Counted from the stretch's first letter, positions 22,901 through 34,446 are shown. The stretch is 64,000 nucleotides of DNA from Calycina herbarum (GCA_001414485.1 LLEY01000022.1:310001-374000), one strand, 5' to 3'. The notes: generated from the letters alone by a model not told the origin. Program-made: numbers and translations.

Positions 22901-23852
22901 ACTGATACCGTTCTAGCGTTCGTGCTCATGTGAGTACACAATTTCTATATCTTGTTTGGGTAGATCCTAGAGCTTTGTCATTCTAGGCCCTCCAATGCTT
23001 CTGTCTTATAAACTCTCACTCATTCCACTCACTTGATTATTACTAAAGAAGTATACTAAAGGATTTTTGTAGGCCATAACATGGGGAATCTAGAAACAGC
23101 CTGCGATAATATTGAGACAGCAGCCGAATACTTCGAACGAGCGATAACTATACGTACAGACGCCGGTGACAAGGCAGCTAATGTTCTAGCCAACTCGTAT
23201 CTCTGCATGTCACGAGTTTATTACTTGAGAGGGGACTATGAAACTGCCTTGACCATGGTCGGGCAGTCTGAGGCTTTGCTGTTTCGAATTTCGGGTGCAG
23301 ATGCACATTTCATGGCACATGTTCACTATGCTTATGGAAACATCGATTTCGCACAGAAGCGTTGGGACTCAGCGAGACGTGCCTATGAAGCGAGTTTAAA
23401 AACTGGTCTAGCGAGTGCTCCTATTCATCCCATCACTGCCGCTGCGTATTACAGTTTAGGCTGTGTCGAGTTTGAGCGCAAAAACAATGGCAATGCCAAG
23501 TAAGTTCCATTCGGAATAAATTCCGTAACCGGAATGATAGTGTTGACTGATGATGTCGTGTAGGGGATATCTGGATAAAGCAATGGCAATCGCACAACTC
23601 CGTAGTCCCAACAGAGATGATGGAGCAATGGCAAGGATAATGTGGAAAACCTCAGTTGTACTCGAAAGTGACACTTTCGGAGCTTTCGCAGACGAAGCTA
23701 CCAAATTACGCATTCGGGCTGATTTGGCAATGAAGAGTTTGAGTGCGAAGGGGGAAGGAGGTGTTGTGCTATCACTTGATGAGAATGGGAATGCGGATCA
23801 AAGGGAAATGGAGGATGTGTATGACTCGCTAGTTCCTGTTTATTTCCGTTGA
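19909..23852 (+). CDS. STAND-type NB-ARC/TPR receptor-like protein; one in-frame TAA
   Basis: Sixteen exons can be traced: 19909-19952, 20010-20083, 20180-20403, 20462-20603, 20656-20712, 20768-21244, 21289-21339, 21389-21421, 21477-21531, 21579-21777, 21834-22068, 22117-22546, 22600-22852, 22917-22929, 23073-23499, 23564-23852. They sum to 3003 nt (1000 residues). Layout: an unassigned helical N-terminal domain; NB-ARC ATPase with 'FYGREEELRKL', P-loop GRRGIGKT (residues 285-292), Walker B LLIFDN (about 361-366), 'GRILITSRK' sensor and 'GLGGLALAI' (GLPLA-like); then a TPR-rich C-terminus ('HNMGNLETACDNIETAAEYFERA'). Fungal proteins of this class act in non-self recognition or cell death; the role here is inferred. 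A TAA at 20251-20253 (codon 64) interrupts an otherwise consistent frame, so it may be a pseudogene or start later, e.g. at ATG 20308. One exon is only 13 nt. Confidence 0.85.
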
Positions 23853-24937
23853 CTAGAATCTTCTTTGTAATTGGCTGTTTTCATATCTGTTGAAAGTTTG
23901 ATTTCAAAAGCTGTTATACGAAGGAATGATGTCACAGTGAATTCCGACTGGTGCTTCTAACTCTGCTGCTTTTGCTTTCTCTTAATCCGCACCCTTTTTT
24001 TGCCATGAGATGAGGTGAAGACAAAGAGTATTGGATAATACCTCGAGAGCCCAGCCCAGGAGAATAACCACAAGAATGCATGGCCAGCAGTGAGGATTTC
24101 GGTGAACAAGAGGGCCAAATGTGGCCTAAAAATCGACTACAGCTGAACCATCGCAAATGGTTCTCGATCGCTGAAGCTGCCGTTTCTCGAGAACGACTTG
24201 ATTCCGTTTTACCTCCATCTAATACCCCCCTAAGTTATTACTTCCTACGCGGCAACAGTTAGATGTATTCCCTCGAAAGCGTTTCCGCGAGCATACCATA
24301 TGTGCACTGTTTCGGACATGCAACGATCAATTTTCCATCTTCCGTTGGATCTTGGGGTCCATTCCAATGTTTCCTCCACGGTTGAGCTTGCTTTCTTGTG
24401 CCCTTTGGCGACGGAAACCCTTCTTGACTAACCGACTTGAAAAATCGTTCGACAGAAAGAGGGAGCGGAGAGGGTTTTTGTTTCGTAGATTCTTCGGGCG
24501 AGATGGATCTTGAGGGAATCTGTGTGCATTGTGCATTAGCTTCAGCCTTGTTGAGTGCCTCGGCAGAAGTGACCAGCTCATACGTCCTGGGATTTAGGAT
24601 CCATTACGTCCGCCAATGCCCGTTTGGCACCAATTTATGCTCGTGGACTCTACTTTTGCCGAGTTGATTCAAGGAGAAGTACGCGAATCTGATGCTGAGA
24701 GTTGTGAAGAGGGGTACGGTACGACCTACTGAATTACGCCAGTGAGACTCCCTGCAGCTGACCTCGCCCGATGATCCTGATGACAATGCGGCATGATTGA
24801 TGCGTTCAGGCTGAATTGACGCGCTGGCGAGAGCCTGGTTTACCCACCTAGCTCACCAACCAGCCCGATTTGAGCCTCCAAACAAGAAAGCAGTCTGATT
24901 CTCCGAGTAAAGACCCTCTCAACACCCCATATTATCA
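23853..24937. other. Intergenic region, no supported gene
   Basis: Several overlapping short frames on both strands (for example 24327-24581 minus and 24437-24667 plus) lack domains and look like chance frames. The final 100 bp form the probable leader of the oxygenase gene. I see no repeats or RNA genes here. Confidence 0.5.
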
Positions 24938-25990
24938 ATGCCACTCGTCAAAGCCAGCCTCGAATACTTGCAAAAGCTTTCTTTATATGAAGATGAGAAG
25001 CCGTACTGGTGTTTCCTCCCACCACACGATGGATTCGATCCCAATGTTCAGCGGGTGGACAATCTGGAATTTGAGGACCGTTCGGATATCATTATCACAG
25101 ACATGAGAGATTGTGACCAGGACTTCCGGATCAACGATTGTGGCTTCGAAGTCCTCTCTCATCAAAGCAAATTCGACAAATTCGAAAGTCCAGGGGACGT
25201 TGAAGCTTATAGAGAGGAAACGGAAAAGTTGTTACAAGAAAAACTAGACGCGGTCATGGTCAAATGCTACCAATCTCTACTTCGAAGAAACGTCCCATTT
25301 GTGCGCACACAGTTTGACCTTAACGACTCTCTTCTAACAGAAGGACCAGCACGGGGGGTTCACAATGGTAAGAGCAAGCCAAGAGAGAGAAGCCGGTTGG
25401 CTTTTGCTACCTAGGTAGTACAAAATTGTTAATCCTCAAGTGACGTTTTGACAGATATCACTTACGATTCCGGCCCCCAGGTGATCAATCGGTATCTGTC
25501 CGAGGATGAGAAAGCACGGTTCATTAAAGAGGGGTATCGCTTCCGCATCGTGAAGTAAGTAAAGAAAACAAATGCTGTTGACACAAAGTTCTAATCTAAG
25601 CAACAGCACTTGGAGAACACTAGTGCCAGTGCTAGAAGACCGACCTCTTGCGCTTTGTGATAGCCGTTCTGTGGACCCGGATGATCTTATACCCGCCGAC
25701 CGAATAATTCCCGACCGAGTTGGAGAGGTTTATTATTTAACGTACAATCCAAGGCATAAGTGGTTCTGGCTAGAGAAACAGACTCCCTTGGAGCCATTTT
25801 TGTTTGTTATGTATGATACAAGAGCTGGCAGCCATGCTCGTTGTAAGTGCCCCACTTCATCGATTTCGAAGGGAAACTAATCACAGTAAAAGTCTGCCCA
25901 CATGTATCTTTTGTGAATCCTAGAACCCCAGAGGATGCAGCTCCTAGGGAATCAGTCGAGACAAGGTCCATTGTAATTACCAAAGATTAG
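24938..25990 (+). CDS. AsaB/CmcJ-like hydroxylase-desaturase family protein
   Basis: Exons 24938-25367, 25455-25554, 25607-25842, 25887-25990 (GT-AG introns of 87, 52 and 44 nt) give 289 residues. The sequence fits the fungal family annotated as AsaB hydroxylase/desaturase, GA4 desaturase-like or 7-alpha-cephem-methoxylase P8 chain. Characteristic stretches are 'VTDMR'-like 'IITDMRD', 'DCGFEVL', 'ETEKLLQEKL', 'EGPARGVHND', 'VINRYL', 'YRFRIVNTWR', 'DRPLALCDSRSV', 'RVGEVYYLTYNP.HKW', 'FVMYDT', 'CPHVSFVNP' and a C-terminal 'ESVETRSIVI'. Members occur in secondary-metabolite clusters (for example asparasone) and also alone. No signal peptide or membrane segment, so probably cytosolic. Length is normal and no breaks are visible. 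No synthase gene lies near, so the substrate is unknown. Confidence 0.9.
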
Positions 25991-26311
25991 ACTTAATATA
26001 TACCCCTTCCTCTTCATCAGGTCAACTGCGATACACGTGAACTCCTCCACAATGTTGTCAGATAAATAAGGTCAGAGATCTAACGTTGGCCTGAAAGTAT
26101 TGCTTTTTTCAGTTTATAGATTTCCACATTCTTGCATGTCTGCCGTGGAAGAAAGGTTTAATCAAAAAAGAAACTTCGAGGGATCTGCCCGGGACAGTGC
26201 TAGTTTTTATTATTACTACTCAATTTATCAATGCACTCTATACGATCCAGCCACCACCAATCACCTCAAATGTGCTACCCTTTCCTTATACAGCCTCGAT
26301 TCCTCGGATAG
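25991..26311. other. Convergent 3' regions between oxygenase and BTB gene
   Basis: Ordinary sequence between two genes whose 3' ends face each other. A 71-codon frame at 26100-26315 has no features. Nothing else is seen. Confidence 0.5.
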
Positions 26312-27379
26312 CTAAGAAGCCTCCTTGAACTCTGTCTCGCCAAGTAATGCAAAGGAGTTACGCGGGTACCATAGGTTTGTGCAGACTAATAAACCGTTGT
26401 TGGGCCCTGCATAGAAATTTCCACCCTGAAAAAAACACCTAGCCTGATAACCTTGCGTAAGAATTACTTCTCCTTTGTTCTTGAGACTTTCTTCAACCGT
26501 GACATTTTTGACGCACAGAGCATAGTATCTACCCAGGCTCTTATATGCACTCTTATATGCTAAAATATTGGATACTTCATACAACGGGCCCATAGCTGTA
26601 AGTAGTCCTTGAACTAACAAGACATCCTCGCTTTGCTGGAGTTTTTGGAAAGCTTGTCATACCGCAAGACGGGGACGATGAATTCTGATATGGTTCGAGA
26701 GGAAGGTATAAACATCTTTGCGTCCTTCGCTTTTCGGAATGGTCGTTAACAAGTGCTTCGCGAGGACAGTCACCTCTTTCGTCCCCACAGGAAATCCCCT
26801 AAGCTTCGAGAGACAATTCTGCACCAGATCCTCCGCTCCGTACTTGTCGCCTAGACAAAGTGTACGCACCACTAATTCGAAAAGATGCAAGTTTCCATAT
26901 GTTGGAAGCCAGGCCCCGCAAGCAATACCACTGATGCGTTGCAACATTTTCTTGACATTCAGCTGACAGAGATTAGATTTGCCAGTGATGTTGGAATATG
27001 GTTCTGGTTCGCTCCCTGGAACATTTCTACGAACGAACAATGGTCTCTCAAAAGCAGTGGTGGTGCCTGAAATACAAGAAACTTGTCTAGGGAAGCAATC
27101 ACCCTCGTAAAGATATTCGAGCAGTCGACTGAAGATTTCAGGGTCTTCCTCCTCAAACTTGACACATTTCTGTTCGCTTTCCAGGAATGCGTCTGGTCGT
27201 AGTGCGCCTCTGAAGAAGGGAATTTCGAGGAGTTGGTGTTCGTGGACGTAAAACAGGGTGGGCTTTGGCAGTGGACCAACAGATATGGTAATCATTTCAC
27301 TGGTGTAGGGTCTAGGAGCACAATTAGCCCGAATGAAGTTGTATTGTTTTGGTGAAACTTACGTTACTAGGTTGTCCAT
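26312..27379 (-). pseudogene. BTB/POZ domain protein with premature TGA, or short BTB protein
   Basis: Exon 1 27379-27363 (MDNLVT) and exon 2 from 27299 are joined by a 63-nt GT-AG intron. The product begins MDNLVTEMITISVGP and has a BTB fold: 'FYVHEHQLLEIPFFRGAL', 'KFEEEDPEIFSRLLEYLYEGDCFP' (residues about 20-65), a linker, and an 'LVVRTLCLGDKYGAEDLVQNCLSKL' helical region typical of fungal BTB proteins that may serve as cullin-3 adaptors or scaffold proteins. The frame meets TGA at 26659-26657 after 219 residues. The same frame then stays open for another 114 codons to TAA at 26312 ('QAFQKLQQSEDVLLVQ...'), so a longer ancestral protein of about 334 residues is likely. A splice over the TGA would need a 27-nt intron, too short to be credible. 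Confidence 0.75.
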
Positions 27380-27624
27380 ATTTGTTGCTATGGTAAATGG
27401 TTTTTGGTGTCATCAACTTCCTTTGGTGTGTGGTGTGTGGTGTGTTGCTGTCTGCACCTTGAGTGTTCTGGGTCCGGTCTCGACTGGTTTTTAAATAAAA
27501 AGATACATTGCAAGGCACCACCGCACTAGTACTTATGTGACTGAAATAACTCCATTCACTCTTACCTTGAAACATACGGCATTAGTGAAAGGAAATCCGT
27601 TATATTTTAGTTTACTTCAGAATA

Positions 27625-27945
27625 ATGTCTGTTCAAGGTAATTCTTCAAAGAAAAGTACAAGAAACAAGATATTTGAATAAGATTACTAATGCTGCATTT
27701 ACTACGCAGATGCTAAATCATAATTTACTACTAGAGAAGAATGTCTATCAAATTGAATTCTTCTAAAAATATTATAAGAAACGAGATATTTGAAAAAAGT
27801 TACTAAAGTTTTAATTACCAGACACATACTACATCATAGCTGAATACTTGAAATAGCATCTATCAAATTAAATTCTTCTAAAAGTCTATAAGAATTTAAA
27901 TATTTGAACATAGTTACTAGAAAGTTATATGCACTTTCATCTACT
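27625..27945. repeat. Three imperfect tandem copies of a ~115-bp unit
   Basis: Units start at 27625 (atgtctgttcaaggtaattc), 27741 (atgtctatcaaattgaattc) and 27856 (gcatctatcaaattaaattc), spaced 116 and 115 bp. Each carries a run like 'aattcttc(t)aaa' then 'aagaaacgagatatttgaa' and 'agttacta'. The region is AT-rich. The first two units could each be read as a short peptide starting MS(V/I), with the same residues NSSK and RN(K/E)IFE, but stops follow, so coding is doubtful. Confidence 0.7.
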
Positions 27946-28170
27946 TTATTCGAACCTCTATTCACTCCGAATATATAATAGATTTAGCACGGGCTTTTCT
28001 ACTTGCAAGGCTTTTTTTAATTCGATATAGTAAAGTAGTTATTACATTGTTTAGCTCGTAAGTATTGATTATATAGTAAATCGGAAGCCTCTACTATCTG
28101 GAAGAGTTTTTGATTTAGTGAATAGGCTCGCTTTTGAGTGGCTCACTAAGCGAGATTGCGGATGCATCCT

Positions 28171-28260
28171 TCCACAGATGTATAAATAGCCAGGGAAGAG
28201 CTTCTCTCTTCCCTCCTTGCGAACAATCTATTCTTTGATCCCCACCATAACACTATCAAG
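28171..28260 (+). promoter_or_regulatory. Core-promoter-like sequence with TATA box, no clear gene downstream
   Basis: tataaatag near 28,171 is followed by a CT-rich stretch (cttctctcttccctcc) and a leader-like sequence containing 'accataacactatcaagc', which is how many ascomycete promoters and 5' leaders look. Downstream only AT-rich sequence with short frames (e.g. 28349-28537) is found, so the gene it once served may be lost. Weak evidence. Confidence 0.3.
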
Positions 28261-28927
28261 CATTAGAATCCTACTAAGTAAAGGATGTTCACTATCTTTA
28301 TATATATTTATATATGTAGGAGAAGATTAAGTATATCGTCTATGCGCTATGTACGTAGAACAGTCCTCCGATTTAATATCGCACGTATTGAGTGGTAATA
28401 GAGGGGGGTTTATAAGTGGTGTTACATGTGCAAAGAGTCTCGAGTTGAAAAGAGATCTTTATCCAAAAAAAACCTTTCAGACCAACTTTTATATAGTGTA
28501 TTATGAATATAAGTGCCAAGCTTTTATTCCCTCTTGAATTCTCATGATAGAGAAGGCTGAGCCAAACGACTTTCGTTGAATTGAGAATATATCCATTCGC
28601 TTTTTGGTGGAATGGAAATGTAAGAAAGAGAGAAGAGTTCTCTAAGCAGAGAGACTATTTAACTATTCTACAGTAAGAGCTTTAGCCGAAGGTAAGCCGA
28701 AATGAGTCATACCGAGATATTAACCGAAGACTAACCGGAATAAGTCATTTCCAGTTCCGTATTCACTAAATCCAAAATCTTTACAGGAAACTGCTAGCTA
28801 AACAGGCTCTCAACTACTTTCTAAACTCTTATTTTTGTTAATTTAGTTTTTTCATTCGAAAAGTCTACATATCAACTCTTTACTTCTTCAGTTCTCACCT
28901 CCTTTTATTCTACTCCTAGATTCCAAA

Positions 28928-29075
28928 CAGTGTAAGAAACAAATTACTCATTACTCAACGTTACTCTGAGTAACTCTGAGTAGAGTAGAGTAGAGTTTGA
29001 GTAACAACTGATTTCATTGAGTAGAGTAGAGTAACGGCCTATTACTCTACTCTACTCTACTCATTTTTTACACCG
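28928..29075. mobile_element. hAT-like MITE, GAGTA-rich family, copy 1 (148 bp)
   Basis: Ends are CAGTGTAAGAAACAAA on the left and, as reverse complement, CGGTGTAAAAAATGAG on the right. It is flanked by a perfect 8-bp duplication attccaaa (28920-28927 and 29076-29083), the size made by hAT transposases. The interior is built from GAGTA/TACTC pentamers arranged as an inverted repeat around 'gagtaacggcctattactc'. It has no coding capacity. Confidence 0.85.
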
Positions 29076-29373
29076 ATTCCAAATAACAACTTAGTTTTCA
29101 CTCTCAATAGTTCGTTCACTCTTTGTTAATTATGTACTCCAGCAGTGAATATATACACTATTTTATCAATATCCATGTTAAACAAATTAGGTTTCTGGTT
29201 AATAGCACAACAATAGATATTAAGTGAAGCGGAAAAAGACAACAGAATACAAGTCATATGACAAACCCAACACTCAACTCTCTCATTGTAAATATTATAA
29301 TACAATCTACCAATCTATATACAAAAAGAATCTATCTCTATACAAAGCACTTTTCTCTAGAATTAATAAAAAA

Positions 29374-30605
29374 TCAACAGCGTCTAGTAGCCGGATTATG
29401 ATTAAAATCAAACGCCTGAATCATGCCAATCAAATGCACCAAAGCCCCTAAAACAGCAAAAATATGAAATACCTGGTGTGAGTTCCCCCAGATGTCGAAA
29501 GCTCCAGGCTTGATACATTCAGGGAAGCGGAACTATTTCTCCCAATTAGTACCAATTTCCCCATAACCTCACACCGACCGAAAAGAAAATGAAAAGAGGG
29601 GGAAAACATACAGCATAAATCAAAGCCCCCATAACATAGAGCGAAGCCTCAAGAATAAGCCACCACCAACCCATCTGTTTAGCAGCTTGCTCGTAGCCAA
29701 ATTTCCGCACGGCATGGGTCATTGGGACGGCACCCGAGAGGAAAATGATGCCGAAAACTATGGCTCTTACTACTCTCCATTTAGGGGCACGGAATTTTGG
29801 CATGGCGCAAATGAGAGCTCCAAGACTTGTGATGAGTGTGATCTACAAAAAGCGTCAGCATTTTAGTCTTAGCAAAGCTTCCCGATAGCCGAGTAAGAAT
29901 CGAGGAAGCCAGACATCCAAGAACCCGAGAGATTTTATTTCACCACACCCGACACTCACAACCCAAGGAAAAACGAGAAGTAGGAAAACTCACCTCAACA
30001 GAATAAGCAACCCAAACCCTCCTCTCACAATAAAACCCATAATAAGTCCCCGAATAAACCGTCCCACAAATCAACCCCAAAATCCCATAAAGATCCAGCA
30101 GCAACCAACTATGATAAACCCGCTCACTATGATTCCCCACCGTATGAAAGAACGCACTCATCCCAAAACACCCCATCGCACCCGCCGCAAAAGACGCAAA
30201 AACTCCCACATCCCACCAATCAGCGGTAGAATATCTCGGCACCGCTTCATAGTAGATAAATATCGAGGCTAGGATGAAGAGGACGGCTCCAACGAGGTGA
30301 GAGTAGATATTCGCGGTTTGATTATGGATGTATGAGAGAGAAGAAAGGGAAGCACGGTAAGAATTCGTAGCTTTTCGATATCCAGAATGAAGGAATTCAT
30401 TATCTTGTTGCCAGGATTCTAGCTCGTGCCAGGCGTAGAGACGGATTTTCTTAGCTGTTTCCTGGAAAGTCACGAGATTTGTCTTTTTTGAGCGGCGGGG
30501 GGATTGATCCTTTCCCCTTTTCTTCCCATTACGTCGTCGCGAGGATTTCCGGGGTCGATCAATGCTGCTGGTGTGGAAATCCGAAAGTAATGGAGTTTGA
30601 TGCAT
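29374..30605 (-). CDS. PAQR / hemolysin-III (Izh) family membrane protein
   Basis: Exons 30605-29994, 29842-29612 and 29532-29374 (introns 151 and 79 nt) give 333 residues. A basic N-terminal cytosolic part ('SSRRRNGKKRGKDQSPRR') is followed by seven probable membrane segments. Family motifs are all present: 'YIHNQTANIYSHL' (family HNETxNxxxHL), 'SAFFHTVGNHS' with its His, and near the C-terminus 'KPGAFDIWGNSHQVFHI', holding the two remaining putative zinc-binding His residues, then 'VLGALVHLIGM'. In yeast the Izh proteins affect zinc and sterol/lipid homeostasis and fungal PAQR proteins are thought to be ceramidase-like or receptor proteins. Length and motif spacing are normal and the frame is intact. 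Located at the plasma membrane or endomembranes by inference. Confidence 0.92.
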
Positions 30606-31249
30606 TTTGTGTCGTCGTCAATTGATGTTCGAGGAAGTTCTTCCGGAGGGTTTGTTTTTATAGGGGTAGGGAAGGGCGTGGTGGGAAATTAAAAGCCGGA
30701 AAAGGGCAAAAGAGTGAGATACGGGACGTGCCCCTGACTTATAAAAGAAGAATGAAGGAATGAGGGGAAAGGGAAGAAGACAAAAAAGGAACAATAGGGT
30801 TGCATGTATGCATGTGAGATTGAGAGAAAGAGAGACAGTTACGTGGTCTTGGTAACCGGGTCTACTTCTTGAAAAGGACGACTCAGAACGCCAAGGTCGA
30901 GATCGCGACTCGAGACAAACATGGGGCCGATTCGATCCGAGGCCTTCCTTATTGGTCAATTGGACAAAATGAGATAAATGGGTATATATTTTGCGTTCTG
31001 GCGAGTCGGAGATGTCACCGTTCAAGGAGTGGATCTTATAACATATAAATTTCATAAAATTAATGACGGGTATAGGATAAGTACATACGGTCTGTGCTTA
31101 ACAATTGTTTCCATCAGCCTGGCTGCTTCGGAGTCGTGGCTGCCCACAAAGTAGGCATCTCATGAGAATCTAGTAATTCGTCTATAGCTATCTATCAAGG
31201 GGTGTCCCCTAGCCTGGAAAATATCTATTAAAACTTAAATTGGAAAGTA
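30606..31249. other. Intergenic region between PAQR gene and TLC gene
   Basis: Promoter and leader of the PAQR gene (minus strand) and 3' region of the TLC gene. A minus-strand frame at 30618-31055 lacks a domain and probably lies in the leader. No repeats noted. Confidence 0.5.
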
Positions 31250-32228
31250 TTACCTCTGCTTCCTCTGCGTTCTTTGCTTCTTCTCCGCTTGAGCTTCTGG
31301 GGTAAATCGCTTTCTAATTGCAGCAATCATCTTTCCTAGCCAAAACACATTTAGCACTTGAAGGGTGACATGCCCTCCCATATAAATGATCACTAGCCAT
31401 GCAGGAAGAGATCTATCCTTCCCAAACACCATCATGGCCTCGTTTGTGCTTAATTTTGTTGTGCTTGCGTCAAAATGTATAGCGTTCCAAACATCTCGGT
31501 ATATGTTGAAAGAAGAGTAAGCGCCCCAAACAAGTCGAGCACTAAAGAACACCGAAATAAGAGCAAATCCATTGTATAATTGTGCCTTTGACCCAGTCAT
31601 GCCAAGTTTATCGAAGAACCAATGTAAGTTTAAAAAGGGAGTAGATAGCTCGTAGAGCATAAATACACAGCCATAGTAGTTGAATATTGGGCGCTGCTCA
31701 AGATCAGTATTGGTGGTATGGTATATGAAGCAGCAGTAGAGAACTTACAAATCCTAGAGTATACGTCACAAGACAACTTGAAGCGTGCGTCAACATACCA
31801 ACTCCAAATACATCCAAATACCGTATCATGACGGTCAAGTCGAATAGAAAGTACCCGGTAGCCAGAGCTTGCACCATGCCAGCTGCACCAGTGTAACCCC
31901 ACATTCTTTCCTCGAGATTCATGCTCTTCCTCTCCTTATCTGCAGCCATAACGAATAGTGCCAGCGCGCTAATGCTTACGCTCTGAACCATAGACACGCA
32001 GTGCATATTCCAACGAAGTTTGCTTTCCCTTGACAAGCCCGTATATTGTTTCGAGAGGAAGAAGCCGGAGAATGGAGGAGCGATGTATTCGAAGATAGCA
32101 TGGTAAACGGCAAAAGCTGCAAGAATCTCGTGGATGTGTAGAGGTAAGGAATATAGGTGGAGGGTGTTGCAGAGAGGTGACACTAGCTGCTGGAGGATTG
32201 GGATCGGAGGGAAGAAGGGATCGAGCAT
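31250..32228 (-). CDS. TLC-domain (TRAM/LAG1/CLN8) membrane protein
   Basis: Exons 32228-31749 and 31693-31250 (55-nt intron, donor gtaagt, acceptor gagcag) give 307 residues. The start is ATG at 32228 (MLDPFFPPIPILQQ); there is no ATG further upstream in this frame. Five or more hydrophobic segments are seen. Typical TLC stretches are 'HEILAAFAVYHAIFEYIAP', 'RWNMHCVSMVQS', 'GYFLFDLTVMIRYLDVFG', 'HASSCLVTYTLGFRP', 'YGCVFMLYELSTPFLNLHWFFDKLGMTGS' and 'TLQVLNVFWLGKMI', ending in a Lys/Arg tail ('KKQRTQRKQR') that could act as an ER-retrieval signal. Relatives include ceramide-synthase-like and lipid-sensing proteins; no direct catalytic claim is made. The gene appears intact. Confidence 0.9.
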
Positions 32229-34446
32229 CGTGTTATGTTGGCAGAAGGCCCGGGGCTTCTTCAATTTGGGTAGGTCTAGAGAGCAGAGAGGTCAATACAG
32301 AATACGTAGACGCTGCTCCCGGAAGCTTTGAGAACGGGGGTAATCCGTCAACTTACAAGCTGAATCTCTGACGCTCACCGAGTAAGACAAGGCTTATGCT
32401 AATGATGGTTGCCCGGGGAAAGCGACTCCAAAAGGGCAGGCAATAGCTAGCTGTTGACCAGTATCTGAGGTCGTCGTTCTGCGGAAATCCACTCAAGCAT
32501 CAAGTATTCAAGTAAAAGGAAAGTCCAAATAGAGACTAAAAATGAGGGGAAGAAGGTGGATAGGGCTAGATGGAGAAGCAGCCTCCAACTTGGAAGCCTT
32601 GGTGATTCTGACACGGCACGGACAGTTTTAGGAGGAGACACCCGAACTGACCTGGAGGCGTAACCGATTCACCAGGGTAAAGAAAAAGTAAACCTACTGG
32701 CCAGTGTTAGTGTAGTGTAGTGTAGCTTCATGGGAAGACACCCGGACTTTCGTGCACCCTGAAATGCCGTACCAGTACAAGCCGACGAGAAGTTGTTGGA
32801 TACGGCACCACGATGGCTTCATCCTGGATTCCTGTGAGGCTGCTCTGCTACGTAAATGCAATGCAGGGTCCCTTCAGGGATCCCAGCTGATGCCAATCTA
32901 TCCGTAAGTAATATCCAGGATTTGACAATCAAAGGTCCTCAATTGGTCCCCCATATCTCCGTTTCTTTCCAACCTAACTCCCCGCCTTTTCCTGTTCATC
33001 GTTTTCGTTTGCCCTATCGTGCCCGCGTTATACGAATGCCATCACCATCTGTCGGACGAGTGTTCGTGTCAGTGGATTGTTCAACAATGTCGGTGTGACG
33101 AGTCATGGTTTACGTCTTCTCCATGTTCATTTTCGTCGTTGATTTTCGTACTCGCTCTTTCCGTATTCGCAGAGCAGAACCGGGAATCACGTGGCTCAGG
33201 GACAAATAAAGCGGCAGCAAAAAGCTCTCGGCCCCAACCCGCAATTCCTGGAATGCGATTAGCAGGAAGGTAAGAAAGGGGCCATTACCAGCTGTTCCTA
33301 CATTTCTCAAACAACAAACCACCAAGAAGAGAAGAAAAACAAAGTCTCCCAACACCCACCCCCCCAGACGAACGACGAACCAGCAACCAAGCGCTACGTG
33401 GGAACATGGGTGGAAGATTATAACGAGGCAAAGACTGTGACATCTCAACGTGTATTGACGTGTATTGATACAGGATCTAGACCTCTATATTCTTCCCCAG
33501 AGTTTGGTGTGTTGGTGAGGGCCTTCCCGAGTTCAGGGTGATGGAGAGGGGTTGTGTCGACATGGAGAAGAAAGGTGTTGTTGAAGAAAGAAGAGGAAGA
33601 GGAAGAGGAAGATGGGGGAGGCGAGGGTTTTGAAAATTTCGTGCTGAGGGGTGGTCGTTCCTTCCTTTTTGCGAGATGTGCGCGCTTGCGGTAGAATTGC
33701 CTCGTTTCTGTTATGTTGGGTTGAAGGGAAGGAACGACCCACTGCCTCAACAAGACTTAGACTACGGCGTTCCTTCCCTCATCTGGCGTGCGGCAAGACT
33801 TGCTTTGTTGCTATGTTTTGGAAAAAGGGAAGGCGTGATCAGAGTGTATACCGGGAGGTCTTTTTGAAATGAAGTTTGGCCAAGCAAGAGCGCGCCACTG
33901 CCATCCGTGTGTTTTGAGGCAGCAGTATAGTCTTGGTTGCTCCTTCCTCGTCAATAGTCGGGTTGGGAGTGTCCAACTGCACGCCGAGGATCCTTCTTGC
34001 AAGTTGCACCATCTGCCTGTCACGCCACTATTCATTGTGAGGCTGGACTTCACTGTGCGAGTATCTGTTGGCTTCAGAGTTGCTGTGACCTTGCCACTGG
34101 GAGATCTGGGTATGGTATCTTGTGCATTTGTGGTTCGGATTTCAAGTAATATAAATTGTCTTTAATTTATGAACAATTTCAAGCGTCTTGCTTGTGTTTG
34201 GCATAGCTAAAGTAGAGCCAACTCCAAACAATTGGTGCCTCGACCACATCCAAATGAGCATCTTCAAAGCAGCCGCATGAGTGGCAGCAAATTATTTTAC
34301 TAGAACTTCAAAGAAGTAACACTTTTGGGCGAGGACAAGAAGTTTGGAGCCATCTCCTCAGCCGAAGGTCTCAACTGTCCATCCTGTTGTTGATAGAAGA
34401 CAACCAGCACTTATTTACTCATATTCACAAATCACTCTGTCTATCA
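32229..34446. other. Gene-free region with CT/GA-rich stretches
   Basis: About 2.2 kb between the TLC gene start and the 3' end of the next gene. Frames on both strands (32447-32641, 33110-33448, 33445-33753, 33869-34165) overlap each other and show no domains; the serine/phenylalanine run in one is just the (gaagag)n tract near 33,585-33,615. A short tandem 'gtgtagtgtagtgtag' is at about 32,709. I see no gene that I can defend. Confidence 0.5.

Larger units (their letters stand above)
27380..29373. other. Gene-free AT-rich intergenic region with tandem repeat, orphan promoter and MITE
   Basis: Between the BTB gene 5' end and the 3' end of the PAQR gene. It holds the 115-bp tandem repeat (27625-27945), the TATA-containing stretch near 28,170, two related short runs 'taagccgaaatgagtcat' and 'taaccggaataagtcat' near 28,695-28,750, and the 148-bp MITE at 28928-29075. 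No gene is supported. Confidence 0.55.

Noticed and set aside
26633..26659. A 27-nt intron removing the BTB stop codon
   Set aside because: GT and AG ends exist and the frame would be kept, but spliceosomal introns of this size are not credible in ascomycetes.
30618..31055. 145-codon minus-strand frame upstream of the PAQR gene
   Set aside because: Low-complexity, in the promoter/leader region; no splice or domain support.
33445..33753. Serine/phenylalanine-rich frames on the minus strand
   Set aside because: They translate a purine/pyrimidine tract; mutually overlapping and without features.
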